Notes under the pieces: generated by a model | What the model was told of the DNA's origin: nothing | The model's database searches: none | Seen by the model: only the letters and a program-made list of their open reading frames with translations | Made by a program: the position numbers and the translations under genes | In this document: positions 24,001-26,847 of the stretch, one piece after another | Layout of the letters: each line of letters opens with the position of its first letter | How positions within the stretch are numbered: position 1 is the stretch's first letter | DNA from: Apostichopus leukothele | Lineage: Eukaryota; Echinodermata; Holothuroidea; Aspidochirotida; Stichopodidae | DNA length: 26,847 nt | Assembly (NCBI GenBank): GCA_010014835.2 | Contig: JAAAKB020283979.1 | Coordinates: 1-26,847 of the forward strand | Direction: 5' to 3'

Positions 24001-26509
24001 ACAACCCAAGTTGGATTAAAAGAGCAGCTCTGTAAAAAAAAGTTAAAAAGAAATATTCATAACCTAGGTTGTCCTTCCAAATATCTTACACTGTTGTTTG
24101 TGATATTTCAACTACTACTATCGTGGCAGAACATTTTGGCACAATATTTGAGAAAATTTCTTGAGGATCTCTGTTTATCCTTAACATATGTAGGTGATAC
24201 CACACAGGGACAGCATATACTATGAACAGCAAAATTGGCACAGTAAAAGATTTTTCCTTAGTAACAAGAGGAAATTATTGAGCAATATATGATAAAGATA
24301 AGACCTTATAGTAAGCTTCAGCAAACCTTTTGAAATGTGATTGTTAAAGCTTAGTATATTGCCAACTCAAACACATAAATACATTGTAAATATGTACATG
24401 CTCAACCAAAATACCACGAATATATACCTGCTTTTGTCTCCTTAATCTTTTTCAGACCCTTGAGTCTAACATTGCTATTTTCGGACAAAATTTTTGGATT
24501 AAATATTTCAGATTTTGAGCCCACAATACTTAGAGAATTGAAAATAAAAGACTGGTAGCCTTTTTAATCAACCTGATATGGCTTTAGAGTTATTGCAAGA
24601 TATAGCAGGTAGTATTGTCAACATACTTGACAAGAGTACAATTTGCCCCAGAATGAATTTAATATAAATTGTGCAAAGTAATGTGGATAGGAGACCTCTC
24701 ACAAGAATGACTTCTACAACAAATGTAGGGTTTCAATAGGCAACTTGCAAGTTAGCTTCTGTAATACAAAGCTGTTAAAAACCAATGCAAGTTCATTCTC
24801 AGTATTCTACAGGTACAAAAATTGAACACTTATTGTACTTATCATCCTTTTTACCAAGCATTCAGTACATTTTGAATGTCACACAAAATTCCCAGGCCTA
24901 GAATGTGACAATTTTAGCATCTTGTCATAAATTTCAAGTGCTTAAAAGCTCTATAGGTTAATATCAAGGTGCCATTGCCATTTTCGTGAATTACAGCACA
25001 CGTCTTACAGCATAGGCCTATTGGAATGATAGTAATCACAATGCAAATTTGTTGTTCGGATAACCAAAATGTAAGGCCTGAGTGTCTGAGGGACAATTAA
25101 AAAGCATTCTTAAACATTTGACCTGCAAGCAGTAAAACTGTGCTTATGGTATGTAGGAAAACAATGCCAAGAATGTTATTAATCATATTACATTTTCTGT
25201 TCTTCAAAGCTACTGGCAGAAAAATTTCGAAACATGAAACGACTGGCATTTGTCAGTACATAAACTGAATTTCAAGGCTTGATGTGCCAAAAAAAAAAAA
25301 TTCAGTTCCCATCAGCAATCAGTCAACGTTCAAGTTGACGGTTTTAAAAACCGACTTGCTAGGGCTCTCTTTATCCTACAGCTTCTGTATTCACTGTTTC
25401 TCAACAATAACTAAGATATGTGTTGTTGCGTAAATGACAGATATAATATGACTTTAAACTACAGCATAGAACTGAAGGAAATCAACCTACATTTCAAGGA
25501 TGACTTAATACAAACCTGATGAAGATAGCATAGCAGTCTGATTTACTTCCTCCTGCACAAGTGATGTCTGTTTGCACATTTACTTCAAAGAGTGGATCAT
25601 CTTCACAGTCAGATGCAAAGTTGTAGACACCTTTTCCAGGAAATCTGAAGTACGGTCCATCAGGTCTTTGGACTAAAGTTGTCAACAAAGAGCATTGTCT
25701 TGGTGCACTTGCATTTGCTGTATTGGAGAAAAAGAGCACACATGAACTACTGTACTTAGAAGAATATCTTTCCTTTTCTGCACTTGACAAAAACATACAT
25801 TGTAAGTAGACCATTGTTCAATTTGCTGCATGTTAGTTTTGTAAGGTAAAAAGATATTTCCCTACATACAAGGATCATTTGACTGGTGGAAATCATATGT
25901 TCCAATCCATCTTGTTAATTAGTGTATAAACCTTCTCCGATGTGCTAAAGTGTCAGTGAAGTTTATTACAGAGAGGTACACATCCATTAACCATAAATGA
26001 TCTCTGCAGAACATTATTCCATTGACAACTGCTCAACAGGAAGGTCTAGAGCTGTAATAATACACTCAAGTCAAATATGTGTACACTGTACATGTTTGGC
26101 TCAAAAACGAACAAGGAAGTTACAAAGTGAGAAGCAGTTTCAGAATGTCGATCTTCACATTTTCTATCAATTTCTTGTTGGTTATTAGGAAATAGAAGCA
26201 TTATACTTCTGCACACTAATATTTATCTTTTGGTATGGATACCACGTCTAAAGTGGTCCCTAGTCCCCACTACAAAGGAGAAATGTTTTTCCAACTAGCT
26301 TCATCAGTATTTAAAGGAATGTTCTCTTAGTGTATATGCTGTCTTTGCCTCAGGGAACTTAAGTAGAAAAGAGCCAAAGCCACTGTATGCAGTAGATCAA
26401 GCCTACTCCTCTGCAATGCAGCTTATGTCAGCCAACATAAGTGTGTTTGTTTTTGTTGATATTGACTTACCAAAGCTAGTGGCAAAGTTGTTGACTTGTG
26501 GTACACTTC
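30..26509 (-). CDS. Gel-forming mucin / VWF / SCO-spondin-like secreted glycoprotein, 24 exons, partial at both ends
   Basis: This is one minus-strand gene, assembled from 24 exons with GT-AG borders. The exons sum to 3,948 bases, about 1,316 residues, entering and leaving the window in phase 1. Domain order is linker, D1 (VWD-C8-TIL-E), D2 (VWD-C8-TIL-E), D' (TIL-E), D3 (VWD-C8-TIL-E), LDLa-like, VWC-like, Thr-rich linker. The D1-D2-D'-D3 block is the assembly region of VWF and gel-forming mucins. In those proteins it folds with calcium in the ER, and D3 cysteines link dimers into multimers. D2 lacks the first Cys of the usual CGLCG motif (it reads TGVCGNF), as I recall for MUC2 rather than VWF, and no furin site separates D2 from D'. 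An LDLa module after D3 recalls SCO-spondin, so orthology is open. Signal peptide, start codon and C-terminus are outside the window. The family call is firm; the exact gene name is not. Confidence 0.9.
470..985 (+). repeat. TGACCT-family dispersed repeat, diverged tandem copies
   Basis: Several diverged copies share ordered landmarks: TTGACCTCA-ATGACC, a CCAATTCA-AGG block, CTTGTACTCAC or similar, TATCTACATAC, and ATTGTGTTTACAAG. Copies can be traced at about 470-580, 580-690, 700-830 and 830-960, ending in a CACATACACATGCACACATG tail. Identity is low, so the insertions are old. Confidence 0.6.
1665..2045 (+). repeat. TGACCT-family dispersed repeat, two copies plus tail
   Basis: Copy one runs about 1670-1815 and copy two about 1816-1960. 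Each has a TGTTTACAA block, a GACC or GACA block, ATTAGGATTCTTGCACTCA or GGGGTCTTGCACTCAATA, and CTACAAACCAAGTA or CCACATACCAAGTA. A tail with ACACACACACCATCACCATC and TCCTTTTGCCTCCGGC follows. The same tail ends the cluster at 4680-4880, which defines the 3' end of the family. Confidence 0.7.
2139..2199 (-). CDS. Exon 23: VWC-like module, last part
   Basis: A 61-base exon, phase 0 in and phase 1 out (residues about 1283-1303): GMMLVLNEDC and EDKCCECIRE. The double cysteine closing motif is CCxC here, against the more common CCxxC of VWC domains. Acceptor aatgtttgcag, donor GAAA|gtaagc. It follows exon 22 naturally, since the G....V....CC pattern ends many VWC modules. The leftover A joins CT of exon 24 to give Thr. 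Confidence 0.85.
2200..3490 (-). other. Intron 22
   Basis: Non-coding, 1,291 bases. A weak partial copy of the TGACCT family (CTACAAACCAAATATGAAGT) lies at about 2770-2810. I see no exon-like or RNA feature in the remainder. Confidence 0.7.
3491..3589 (-). CDS. Exon 22: VWC-like module, first part
   Basis: A 99-base exon, phase 0 on both sides, residues about 1250-1283: DGTTWVGSLSCIHCSC, then TTECMKTCNLVCGQ. CIHCSC is the CxxCxC signature of VWC domains. Acceptor cattttag, strong donor CAG|gtaagt. With exon 23 it makes a ten-cysteine unit, the number expected for VWC. A SINE-like tail sits 30 bases upstream of its acceptor, on the intron side. Confidence 0.88.
3621..3705 (+). mobile_element. 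SINE-like 3' tail remnant
   Basis: The sequence TTTGCGCCTTGAGCACC, a short GC-rich stretch, then GTGTGCGCATTATAAATCGC and an ATT-rich run resembles the GCGCTATATAAAT plus (ATT)n 3' ends of SINE-like elements common in marine invertebrate genomes. No promoter boxes or target duplication are visible, so only the tail is claimed. It spans the upstream part of a 98-codon plus-strand frame that has no coding character. Confidence 0.4.
3940..4885 (+). repeat. TGACCT-family repeat block
   Basis: At least four diverged copies. The best-kept is about 4500-4680, with TTTCACAATTTGAACCC, TGACCTTTGACCTCCAC, CAATAGGCTTCTTGTACTCA and CACCAAATATGAA in that order. Others lie at 3940-4000, 4200-4330 and 4420-4510. 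The block ends in a tail with CACACCCACACACGCCATC, a further partial copy, and a second tail at about 4815-4875. Copies contain paired TGACCT half-sites. Confidence 0.72.
5936..6096 (-). CDS. Exon 21: LDL-receptor class A-like module
   Basis: Residues about 1196-1250. After an acidic stretch (EEEDN) comes CQCEEGFLSCGSCNGC, then ERCDGTVQCANGRDEEFC, the spacing of an LDLa repeat (F.C....C....rCDG...C..G.DE..C). LDLa modules are calcium-bound ligand-binding units of about 40 residues. Here the Asp normally before the fifth Cys is Gln and the usual SDE is RDE, so the calcium site is probably weakened. A further CQFNNDIKK ends the exon. Acceptor tatttgcag (phase 1), donor AAGAAA|gtaagt (phase 0). 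LDLa straight after D3 is seen in SCO-spondin, not in typical MUC genes. Confidence 0.9.
6097..6633 (-). other. Intron 20
   Basis: AT-rich sequence of 537 bases between the LDLa exon and the small E-module exon. No repeat or other feature recognised. Confidence 0.75.
6634..6686 (-). CDS. Exon 20: E module of D3 (53-base exon)
   Basis: Phase 2 in, phase 1 out; residues about 1179-1196. With the junction cysteine it reads CQTCFCLPGGEYDCFGSTC, the C..C.C....C...C E-module pattern. Acceptor tattcttctcag, donor GCAA|gtaagt. It is identical in length and phase to exon 13. Too short to be found by length alone; phase and cysteine spacing identify it. Confidence 0.9.
7099..7157. repeat. Short direct repeats
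   Basis: ACCAATATATT occurs twice in tandem, then TACATTAGGA occurs twice in tandem. These are small slippage-type duplications without other context. Confidence 0.6.
7747..7772. repeat. GTGAACA microsatellite, 3.7 copies
   Basis: Three perfect GTGAACA heptamers and a partial fourth. The perfect copies suggest a recent or actively changing array, which may be length-polymorphic. Confidence 0.85.
8214..8451 (-). CDS. Exon 19: TIL domain of D3 with start of its E module
   Basis: A single-exon TIL domain (residues about 1099-1179): LQCEEGKVYTECGSSC, CQETCIEGCFCPPG, YEGRCISREVCPC, then the E start LVAGGDVFIRDCQT. It lacks the extended N-terminal cysteines of VWF TIL3 but keeps a cysteine at the C-E position before VYTEC. 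Acceptor tgcttgacag (phase 1), donor AACATG|gtaaga (phase 2). Closest paralogue inside the window is exon 14. Confidence 0.95.
8452..9167 (-). other. Intron 18
   Basis: Non-coding sequence of 716 bases with a short TA-rich stretch near 9037-9050. Overlapping open frames on both strands show no domain, cysteine pattern or splice support. Confidence 0.75.
9168..9324 (-). CDS. Exon 18: second half of C8 domain of D3
   Basis: Residues about 1047-1099: VEPEKYYTDCVMDTCAC, then GGNCDCLCTAIAAYTKQC, ending WRSDGTC. The CDCLC triplet corresponds to the CxCxC of VWF and mucin D3. In VWF the middle cysteine (C1099) of that triplet forms an inter-dimer disulfide, so this D3 has the residue needed for multimer formation. 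Acceptor ttttgctacag (phase 0), donor CTTGTG|gttagt (phase 1). Confidence 0.95.
9325..10454 (-). other. Intron 17
   Basis: AT-rich, 1,130 bases, inside the C8 domain of D3. A T-run lies near 10094-10103 and an A-run near 10299-10306. Nothing else recognised. Confidence 0.75.
10455..10753 (-). CDS. Exon 17: end of VWD and start of C8 domain of D3
   Basis: Residues about 947-1047: ITLQWNRGTSIYLSL, then SGKVCGLCGNFNGQGTDDF, with an intact CxxC motif and calcium loop. FGHSWRVDQC follows, then NPCDINPERKKWAEFSC and IFSQCHSA, the first half of C8 with all expected cysteines. Acceptor cacctactacag (phase 1), donor TCTGCA|gtaagt (phase 0). The C8 is split at the same phase 0 position as in D2 (exons 9-10). 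Confidence 0.96.
10754..11145 (-). other. Intron 16
   Basis: Non-coding, 392 bases, between the two large VWD exons of D3. No feature seen. Confidence 0.75.
11146..11406 (-). CDS. Exon 16: central part of VWD domain of D3
   Basis: Residues about 860-947: DCRYVLAEDDCG, then SSFKIIVENVPCG, CTKAIKF, FDIQMVGG and IYEVIETTLG. The block SFKIIVENVPCG is almost the same as the MUC2 D3 block I recall (SFSIITENVPCG), one of the best clues to the mucin-like family. Acceptor cttctttgcag, donor CTGG|gtgagt; phase 1 on both sides, with the split Gly completed by exon 17. Confidence 0.96.
11407..12001 (-). other. Intron 15
   Basis: AT-rich, 595 bases. Between about 11590 and 11840 there are loose repetitions of a GCTACTGCTAATTTTGCA-like phrase (TACTGCTAATTTGC, TACTGATAATTTTGC, TACTGCTATTTTTGC), roughly 100 bases apart, suggesting a very diverged tandem repeat. 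Confidence 0.6.
12002..12114 (-). CDS. Exon 15: E module of D' and start of VWD domain of D3, with GDPH motif
   Basis: Residues about 823-860: SCTETGWSCDSKPC ends the E module. MKTCRAWGDPHYETFDG and KIYDFQ open the third VWD domain and are textbook for the family. The GDPH tetrapeptide is encoded at 12039-12050. In MUC2 and some relatives GDPH is the site of Asp-Pro autocleavage, but there it lies in the later D4 domain. Acceptor attaatccag (phase 2), donor TTCAAG|gttagt (phase 1). Confidence 0.95.
12115..12526 (-). other. Intron 14
   Basis: AT-rich, 412 bases, between D' TIL and the GDPH exon. No feature recognised. Confidence 0.75.
12527..12767 (-). CDS. Exon 14: TIL domain of D' with start of its E module
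   Basis: A complete TIL domain in one exon (residues about 742-823): KCQNGQVWSSCTRCERKC, then NCNEGCACPDDL, GEQCVPLEECPC and the E-module start LKYHVGETLEQDCQT. In VWF and mucins the extra TIL-E unit between D2 and D3 is called D', and this one sits exactly there. Acceptor catatttcag (phase 1), donor AACATG|gtaaat (phase 2). Exon 19, the TIL of D3, has nearly the same length (238 versus 241 bases) and the same phases. Confidence 0.94.
12768..15103 (-). other. Intron 13, long, with possible transposase relics
   Basis: This 2,336-base intron separates D2 from D'. It contains a possible PiggyBac-like protein relic (13045-13150) and a 60-codon minus-strand open stretch without cysteines (13574-13753). 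The rest, including 13900-15100, shows nothing recognised. Confidence 0.7.
13045..13150 (-). mobile_element. Possible PiggyBac-like DNA transposase C-terminal relic
   Basis: On the minus strand a short frame reads NNVRRKQTKCHECGLSL, and an adjacent frame continues CMALHLQFELSC. PiggyBac transposases end with a cysteine-rich RKxTK..C..C...LC...CFE.YH finger, and the two pieces match parts of that pattern in order, separated by one frameshift. There is no match to the catalytic core and no terminal repeat was found, so this is a weak call based on about 30 residues. Confidence 0.28.
15104..15156 (-). CDS. Exon 13: E module of D2 (53-base exon)
   Basis: This tiny exon (phase 2 in, phase 1 out; residues about 725-742) encodes ECTSGDWVCFDTECAAG. 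With the Cys formed at the junction it gives CGHCECTSGDWVC, the C..C.C...W.C pattern of E modules. Acceptor tctttag, donor GGAG|gtaatt. It has the same length and phases as exon 20, at the equivalent place in D3. The following TIL (exon 14) starts immediately, with no basic cleavage site between them. Confidence 0.9.
15157..16370 (-). other. Intron 12
   Basis: Plain AT-rich sequence of 1,214 bases. Open frames on both strands are short and hydrophobic or AT-driven. Nothing recognised. Confidence 0.75.
16371..16480 (-). CDS. Exon 12: end of D2 TIL and start of its E module
   Basis: This exon has no ATG-started reading frame long enough to stand out. The fragment between acceptor ttactactag and donor CATTG|gtaatt reads VVDDRTGECVERTACPC, then QHNSRFYDNGESRETQCGH (residues about 688-724). 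That is the standard TIL end (G.C[VI]....C.C) followed by the E-module start. Phase 0 in, phase 2 out; the leftover TG becomes Cys with exon 13. The fit to both neighbours makes it secure. Confidence 0.93.
16481..17117 (-). other. Intron 11, mostly a degenerate minisatellite
   Basis: Within 637 bases, about half is the repeat at 16590-16920. The flanks show no feature. Confidence 0.7.
16590..16920 (+). repeat. Degenerate minisatellite, core unit about 50 bases
   Basis: A phrase TTCAATTCCCTTTGTGAGA followed by ACAA-CTGATATCAGAATTAGT recurs with variation at about 16597, 16691, 16790, 16838 and 16875. Spacing ranges from about 40 to 100 bases because some units carry insertions or lost halves. 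The two best units (16597 and 16691) share most positions. Confidence 0.65.
17118..17251 (-). CDS. Exon 11: TIL domain of D2, first part
   Basis: Residues about 643-688: SLCPMGMEWKSDC, then YSCSDLTAPSSF and the TIL signature CIDGCFCFGDK. The domain is truncated at the exon border and completed by exon 12. Acceptor tgttttgtttcag (phase 1); donor GATAAG|gtacat (phase 0). The split point differs from that of the D1 TIL (phase 1 after CPEG), so these two introns are close in position but not in phase. Confidence 0.92.
17252..17879 (-). other. Intron 10
   Basis: Non-coding, 628 bases. The frame of exon 10 stays open for another 251 bases into this intron, but without cysteines or family similarity, and exon 11 needs the exon 10 donor. 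Confidence 0.75.
17880..18054 (-). CDS. Exon 10: rest of C8 domain of D2
   Basis: Residues about 585-643 continue C8: ECSAVVSHTMYYEQCLKD, then a region normally written YDxCxC but here VARGEIFACSGHPMCSSF, then LYARECALHGFIVDWID and a final QC. Relative to a standard C8, the D-x-C cysteine is lost and the spacing to the following cysteines is changed. Acceptor ttacttgtgcag, donor TGTG|gtgaga. Phase 0 in, phase 1 out. Reading continues open into the intron, but the frame of exon 11 requires this donor. Confidence 0.93.
18055..18682 (-). other. Intron 9
   Basis: Non-coding, 628 bases, inside the C8 domain of D2. A 21-base phrase (CAAAAGTTGGAGTAGCTAAAG region near 18353) partly repeats a string found at the exon 24 acceptor (TTGGAGTAGCTAAA near 60-73). 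I take this as chance. Nothing else seen. Confidence 0.7.
18683..18907 (-). CDS. Exon 9: end of VWD and start of C8 domain of D2
   Basis: Residues about 510-585, phase 0 on both sides. It opens with VTGVCGNFNENDQDDFF, the calcium-binding CGNFNxxxxDDF loop, here intact. The first Cys of the CxxC motif is replaced by Thr, as in the QGLCGNF of mucin D2. A conserved FLESWEV (equivalent to FGNSWK) follows, then GCLPDAG and the C8 start SQEYAASLC. The usual PC that opens C8 reads EPLNF, so one C8 cysteine is missing. Acceptor ccaatttttcag, donor CAGT|gtaagc. Confidence 0.94.
18908..19222 (-). other. Intron 8
   Basis: Non-coding, 315 bases, just before the CGNFN loop exon. No feature seen. Confidence 0.75.
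19223..19412 (-). CDS. Exon 8: middle of VWD domain of D2
   Basis: Residues about 447-510: KNKEVNINGLGVTLP is the VNG..V.LP strand-loop found in VWD domains. It is followed by FRISSVAEHFIKITSEFG and the strongly hydrophobic strand LEVLVSIELS, then VHVKLSKDMQNM. There is no WDG in the penultimate strand, which resembles MUC2 D2 as I recall it. Acceptor catcattttag (phase 2), strong donor ATG|gtgagt (phase 0). Confidence 0.92.
19413..20645 (-). other. Intron 7
   Basis: Non-coding, 1,233 bases, inside the VWD domain of D2. No coding, repeat or RNA feature recognised. Confidence 0.75.
20646..20903 (-). CDS. Exon 7: E module of D1 and first half of VWD domain of D2
   Basis: Residues about 361-446. 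The exon finishes the E module (CTCTGGRWSC, then EKCPGEC) and runs directly into the second VWD domain: GSGMFKSFDGKWFDTKRQ, then CSYTLV, a classical VWD opening. The acceptor used is gtatag at 20904; a second AG inside TTGCACAG would put the frame out. The donor is TTTAG|gttcgt. Downstream strands KFFIYIDNR and KEVIVIQDG follow. Two further cysteines (RGC, DNC) match the paired cysteines of mucin D2. Phase 2 on both sides. Confidence 0.94.
20904..21286 (-). other. Intron 6
   Basis: Non-coding, 383 bases, with an A-rich (CAAAAA)n-like stretch at 20909-20930 that forms the polypyrimidine tract of the exon 7 acceptor on the minus strand. Confidence 0.75.
21287..21395 (-). CDS. Exon 6: end of D1 TIL and start of E module
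   Basis: Residues about 324-360 read GFYFDGSECIEAASCPC, the end of TIL, then SGNIVHPAGSVIDLSCNQ, which matches the pattern G..y.pG......C..C of the VWC-like E module. Acceptor ttttgtgtag; donor CAGTG|gtatgt. Phase 1 in, phase 2 out; the split TG is completed by T of exon 7 to a cysteine, giving the CNQCTC motif. Confidence 0.93.
21655..21777 (-). CDS. Exon 5: TIL domain of D1, first part
   Basis: This 123-base exon (phase 1/1, residues about 283-324) encodes most of a trypsin-inhibitor-like cysteine-rich (TIL) domain: YACPSSMVFKEC, CIQSCEAVG, and the closing signature CFPGCVCPEG. The TIL fold is held by about five disulfides and follows C8 in every D assembly. Acceptor ttccctacag, donor GAAG|gtaaggt. 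The next exon finishes the domain, so the TIL of D1 is split by an intron, unlike the TILs of D' and D3. Confidence 0.93.
21964..22425 (-). CDS. Exon 4: end of VWD and whole C8 domain of D1
   Basis: At 462 bases this is the longest exon in the window (residues about 129-283). It starts with GLCISFNG, the strand equivalent to the WDG strand of other VWD domains, then DKVCGLCG, the CxxC motif. The loop after CGLCG reads SMTFDGTTFF instead of the common NFNxxxxDDF, so calcium-loop acidic residues are missing. An NLT sequon precedes DPC, which opens the C8 domain. C8 cysteines seen are DPC, DRC, EMC, TDVC, QSC and DFC; the two expected in the F-x-x-C and yaxxC positions are absent. Polypyrimidine acceptor attccacag; donor TGTC|gtaagt; phase 1 both sides. 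Confidence 0.95.
22426..23549 (-). other. Intron 3
   Basis: Non-coding, 1,124 bases. Its main feature is the AP-1-like cluster at 22808-22941. A 90-codon plus-strand frame overlaps it but has no recognisable content. Confidence 0.75.
22808..22941. promoter_or_regulatory. Cluster of AP-1-like sites (possible intronic enhancer)
   Basis: Three perfect TGASTCA heptamers occur in 44 bases: TGAGTCA at 22808-22814, TGACTCA at 22835-22841 and TGAGTCA at 22845-22851. Two one-mismatch sites (CGAGTCA and GGACTCA) abut at 22928-22941. TGASTCA is the binding site of Fos/Jun-type bZIP factors, and AP-1 control is known for vertebrate mucin genes. The motif matches are directly visible; enhancer function is inference. 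Confidence 0.35.
23550..23695 (-). CDS. Exon 3: second half of VWD domain of D1
   Basis: Residues about 81-129 continue the VWD beta-sandwich: LFDIEIELGPGG, a central Cys (VVCNDVEI), the proline loop NFPHEA, and the strand pair VKIFRQG and FTVIEAYNG. The acceptor is tttgttcacag and the donor is AATG|gtaagt. Phase 2 entry and phase 1 exit fit both neighbours; the exit Gly codon is completed by exon 4. A second AG lies upstream (ttttag/cag), but only the downstream AG gives the phase needed by exon 2. Confidence 0.9.
23696..25515 (-). other. Intron 2
   Basis: Non-coding, 1,820 bases, within the VWD domain of D1. It has a 12-base A-run at 25289-25300 and, just after it, an imperfect inverted repeat at 25331-25358. 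No exon-like segment found, although D1 is slightly short here compared with other VWD domains. Confidence 0.7.
25516..25717 (-). CDS. Exon 2: first half of VWD domain of D1
   Basis: The exon (phase 1 in, phase 2 out; residues about 13-80) opens the first VWD domain. Recognisable parts are an opening Cys (RQCSLL), the block FRFPG, and YNFASDC, which matches the same block as I recall it in human MUC2 D1, followed by LFEVNVQ. The acceptor is ctccaatacag and the donor is CAG|gtttgta. An N-glycosylation sequon NAS lies just before the first cysteine. The usual TFDG core is replaced by RPDG, and the cysteine normally found between FPG and YNFASDC is absent, so this VWD domain looks diverged. The split Ser codon is completed by exon 3. 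Confidence 0.9.
25718..26470 (-). other. Intron 1 of the window
   Basis: Non-coding, 753 bases, between the linker exon and D1. Nothing recognised. Confidence 0.7.
26471..26509 (-). CDS. Exon 1 of the window: short linker before D1
   Basis: This 39-base exon is phase 1 on both sides and encodes a short hydrophilic stretch, SVPQVNNFATSF. A pyrimidine-rich acceptor ending TTTGCAG precedes it and a near-perfect donor (G|gtaagt) follows it. The leftover G joins CA of exon 2 to give Ala, in frame with the D1 domain. It contains no cysteine and no recognised domain, so it is probably a spacer between an upstream N-terminal region and D1. Splice signals and phase are the main support; it could be alternatively used, because a 39-base symmetric exon can be skipped without breaking the frame. 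Confidence 0.65.
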
Positions 26510-26847
26510 CTGCAAAGAAATATGAGAAAAGAGGAAAATAAGTATACTGCATGATTTGTTTAATATCAATACGCACCATACGCACATGAACCTAGAAATA
26601 TATATGATAGGAACATGGTACCTGAATAATGATAGTGTCTGATGAAGCTCAGTGAGCTTAGTGTCACACCAAATAATATGTTTCTTTTCCAAGTCATTTT
26701 TAATTTATTTTTATTTTATTCTGTTTTTCTTTTCCAAGTAAAGTAAATAGTACTTTTGGTTCGCAGGGAATAATTTATCCAATATTGTATCACAAAATGC
26801 TATGTTAACTGACAAAATTGCTAAACTTCACAGCAGTTTTCTTCATC
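26510..26847 (-). other. Upstream intron, runs off the window
   Basis: The 338 bases before exon 1 include its pyrimidine-rich acceptor. No further exon, promoter or start codon can be supported; the 5' part of the gene must lie further right. Confidence 0.65.

Noticed and set aside
26205-26300. Possible inverted repeat or element end around GGTATGGATACC and GTGGTCCC
   Set aside because: The palindromic words are short and no second end, duplication or coding remnant was found.
1-26847. Prokaryote-style features (operons, CRISPR, riboswitches) and tRNA or rRNA genes
   Set aside because: The spliced gene, intron sizes and repeats are eukaryotic, and no cloverleaf, rRNA-like or spaced-repeat array was seen.

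Overview
The window is animal genomic DNA: AT-rich, with short coding blocks separated by GT-AG introns of a few hundred to about 2,350 bases. It holds one large gene on the minus strand that runs off both ends. I chained 24 exons from about 26509 down to 30. They total 3,948 coding bases (about 1,316 residues), and every junction keeps the reading frame, completes a sensible codon and continues a recognisable domain. I see no convincing gene on the plus strand and no RNA gene.

The protein is a secreted, cysteine-rich member of the von Willebrand factor / gel-forming mucin / SCO-spondin superfamily. In protein order the window encodes: a short linker (exon 1); assembly D1 = VWD, C8, TIL and E module (exons 2 to 7); assembly D2 = VWD, C8, TIL and E (exons 7 to 13); a stand-alone TIL plus E, the D' position (exons 14-15); assembly D3 = VWD, C8, TIL and E (exons 15 to 20); one LDL-receptor class A-like module (exon 21); a ten-cysteine VWC-like module (exons 22-23); and the first Thr-rich linker exon (exon 24). 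The D1-D2-D'-D3 order and many local sequences resemble vertebrate MUC2-type mucins. In those proteins this region drives disulfide-linked multimer assembly in the secretory pathway. The LDLa and VWC modules straight after D3 are not the usual mucin arrangement and recall SCO-spondin instead. The signal peptide, any earlier domains and the C-terminus lie outside the window.

The introns hold degenerate dispersed and tandem repeats. The clearest is a family of about 145 bp containing TGACCT-type motifs, concentrated at 470-985, 1665-2045 and 3940-4885. Others are a SINE-like 3' tail (3621-3705), a degenerate minisatellite of about 50 bp units (16590-16920) and a possible DNA-transposase relic near 13.1 kb. 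I recall repeats of this style from marine invertebrates, and the mucin-like D3 would fit a deuterostome such as an echinoderm, but the species cannot be fixed from this window.

The points most worth a second look are a GDPH autocleavage motif in the D3 VWD domain, matched cysteine losses in the D1 and D2 C8 domains, the D3-LDLa-VWC-Thr architecture, and a tight cluster of AP-1 sites in intron 3.
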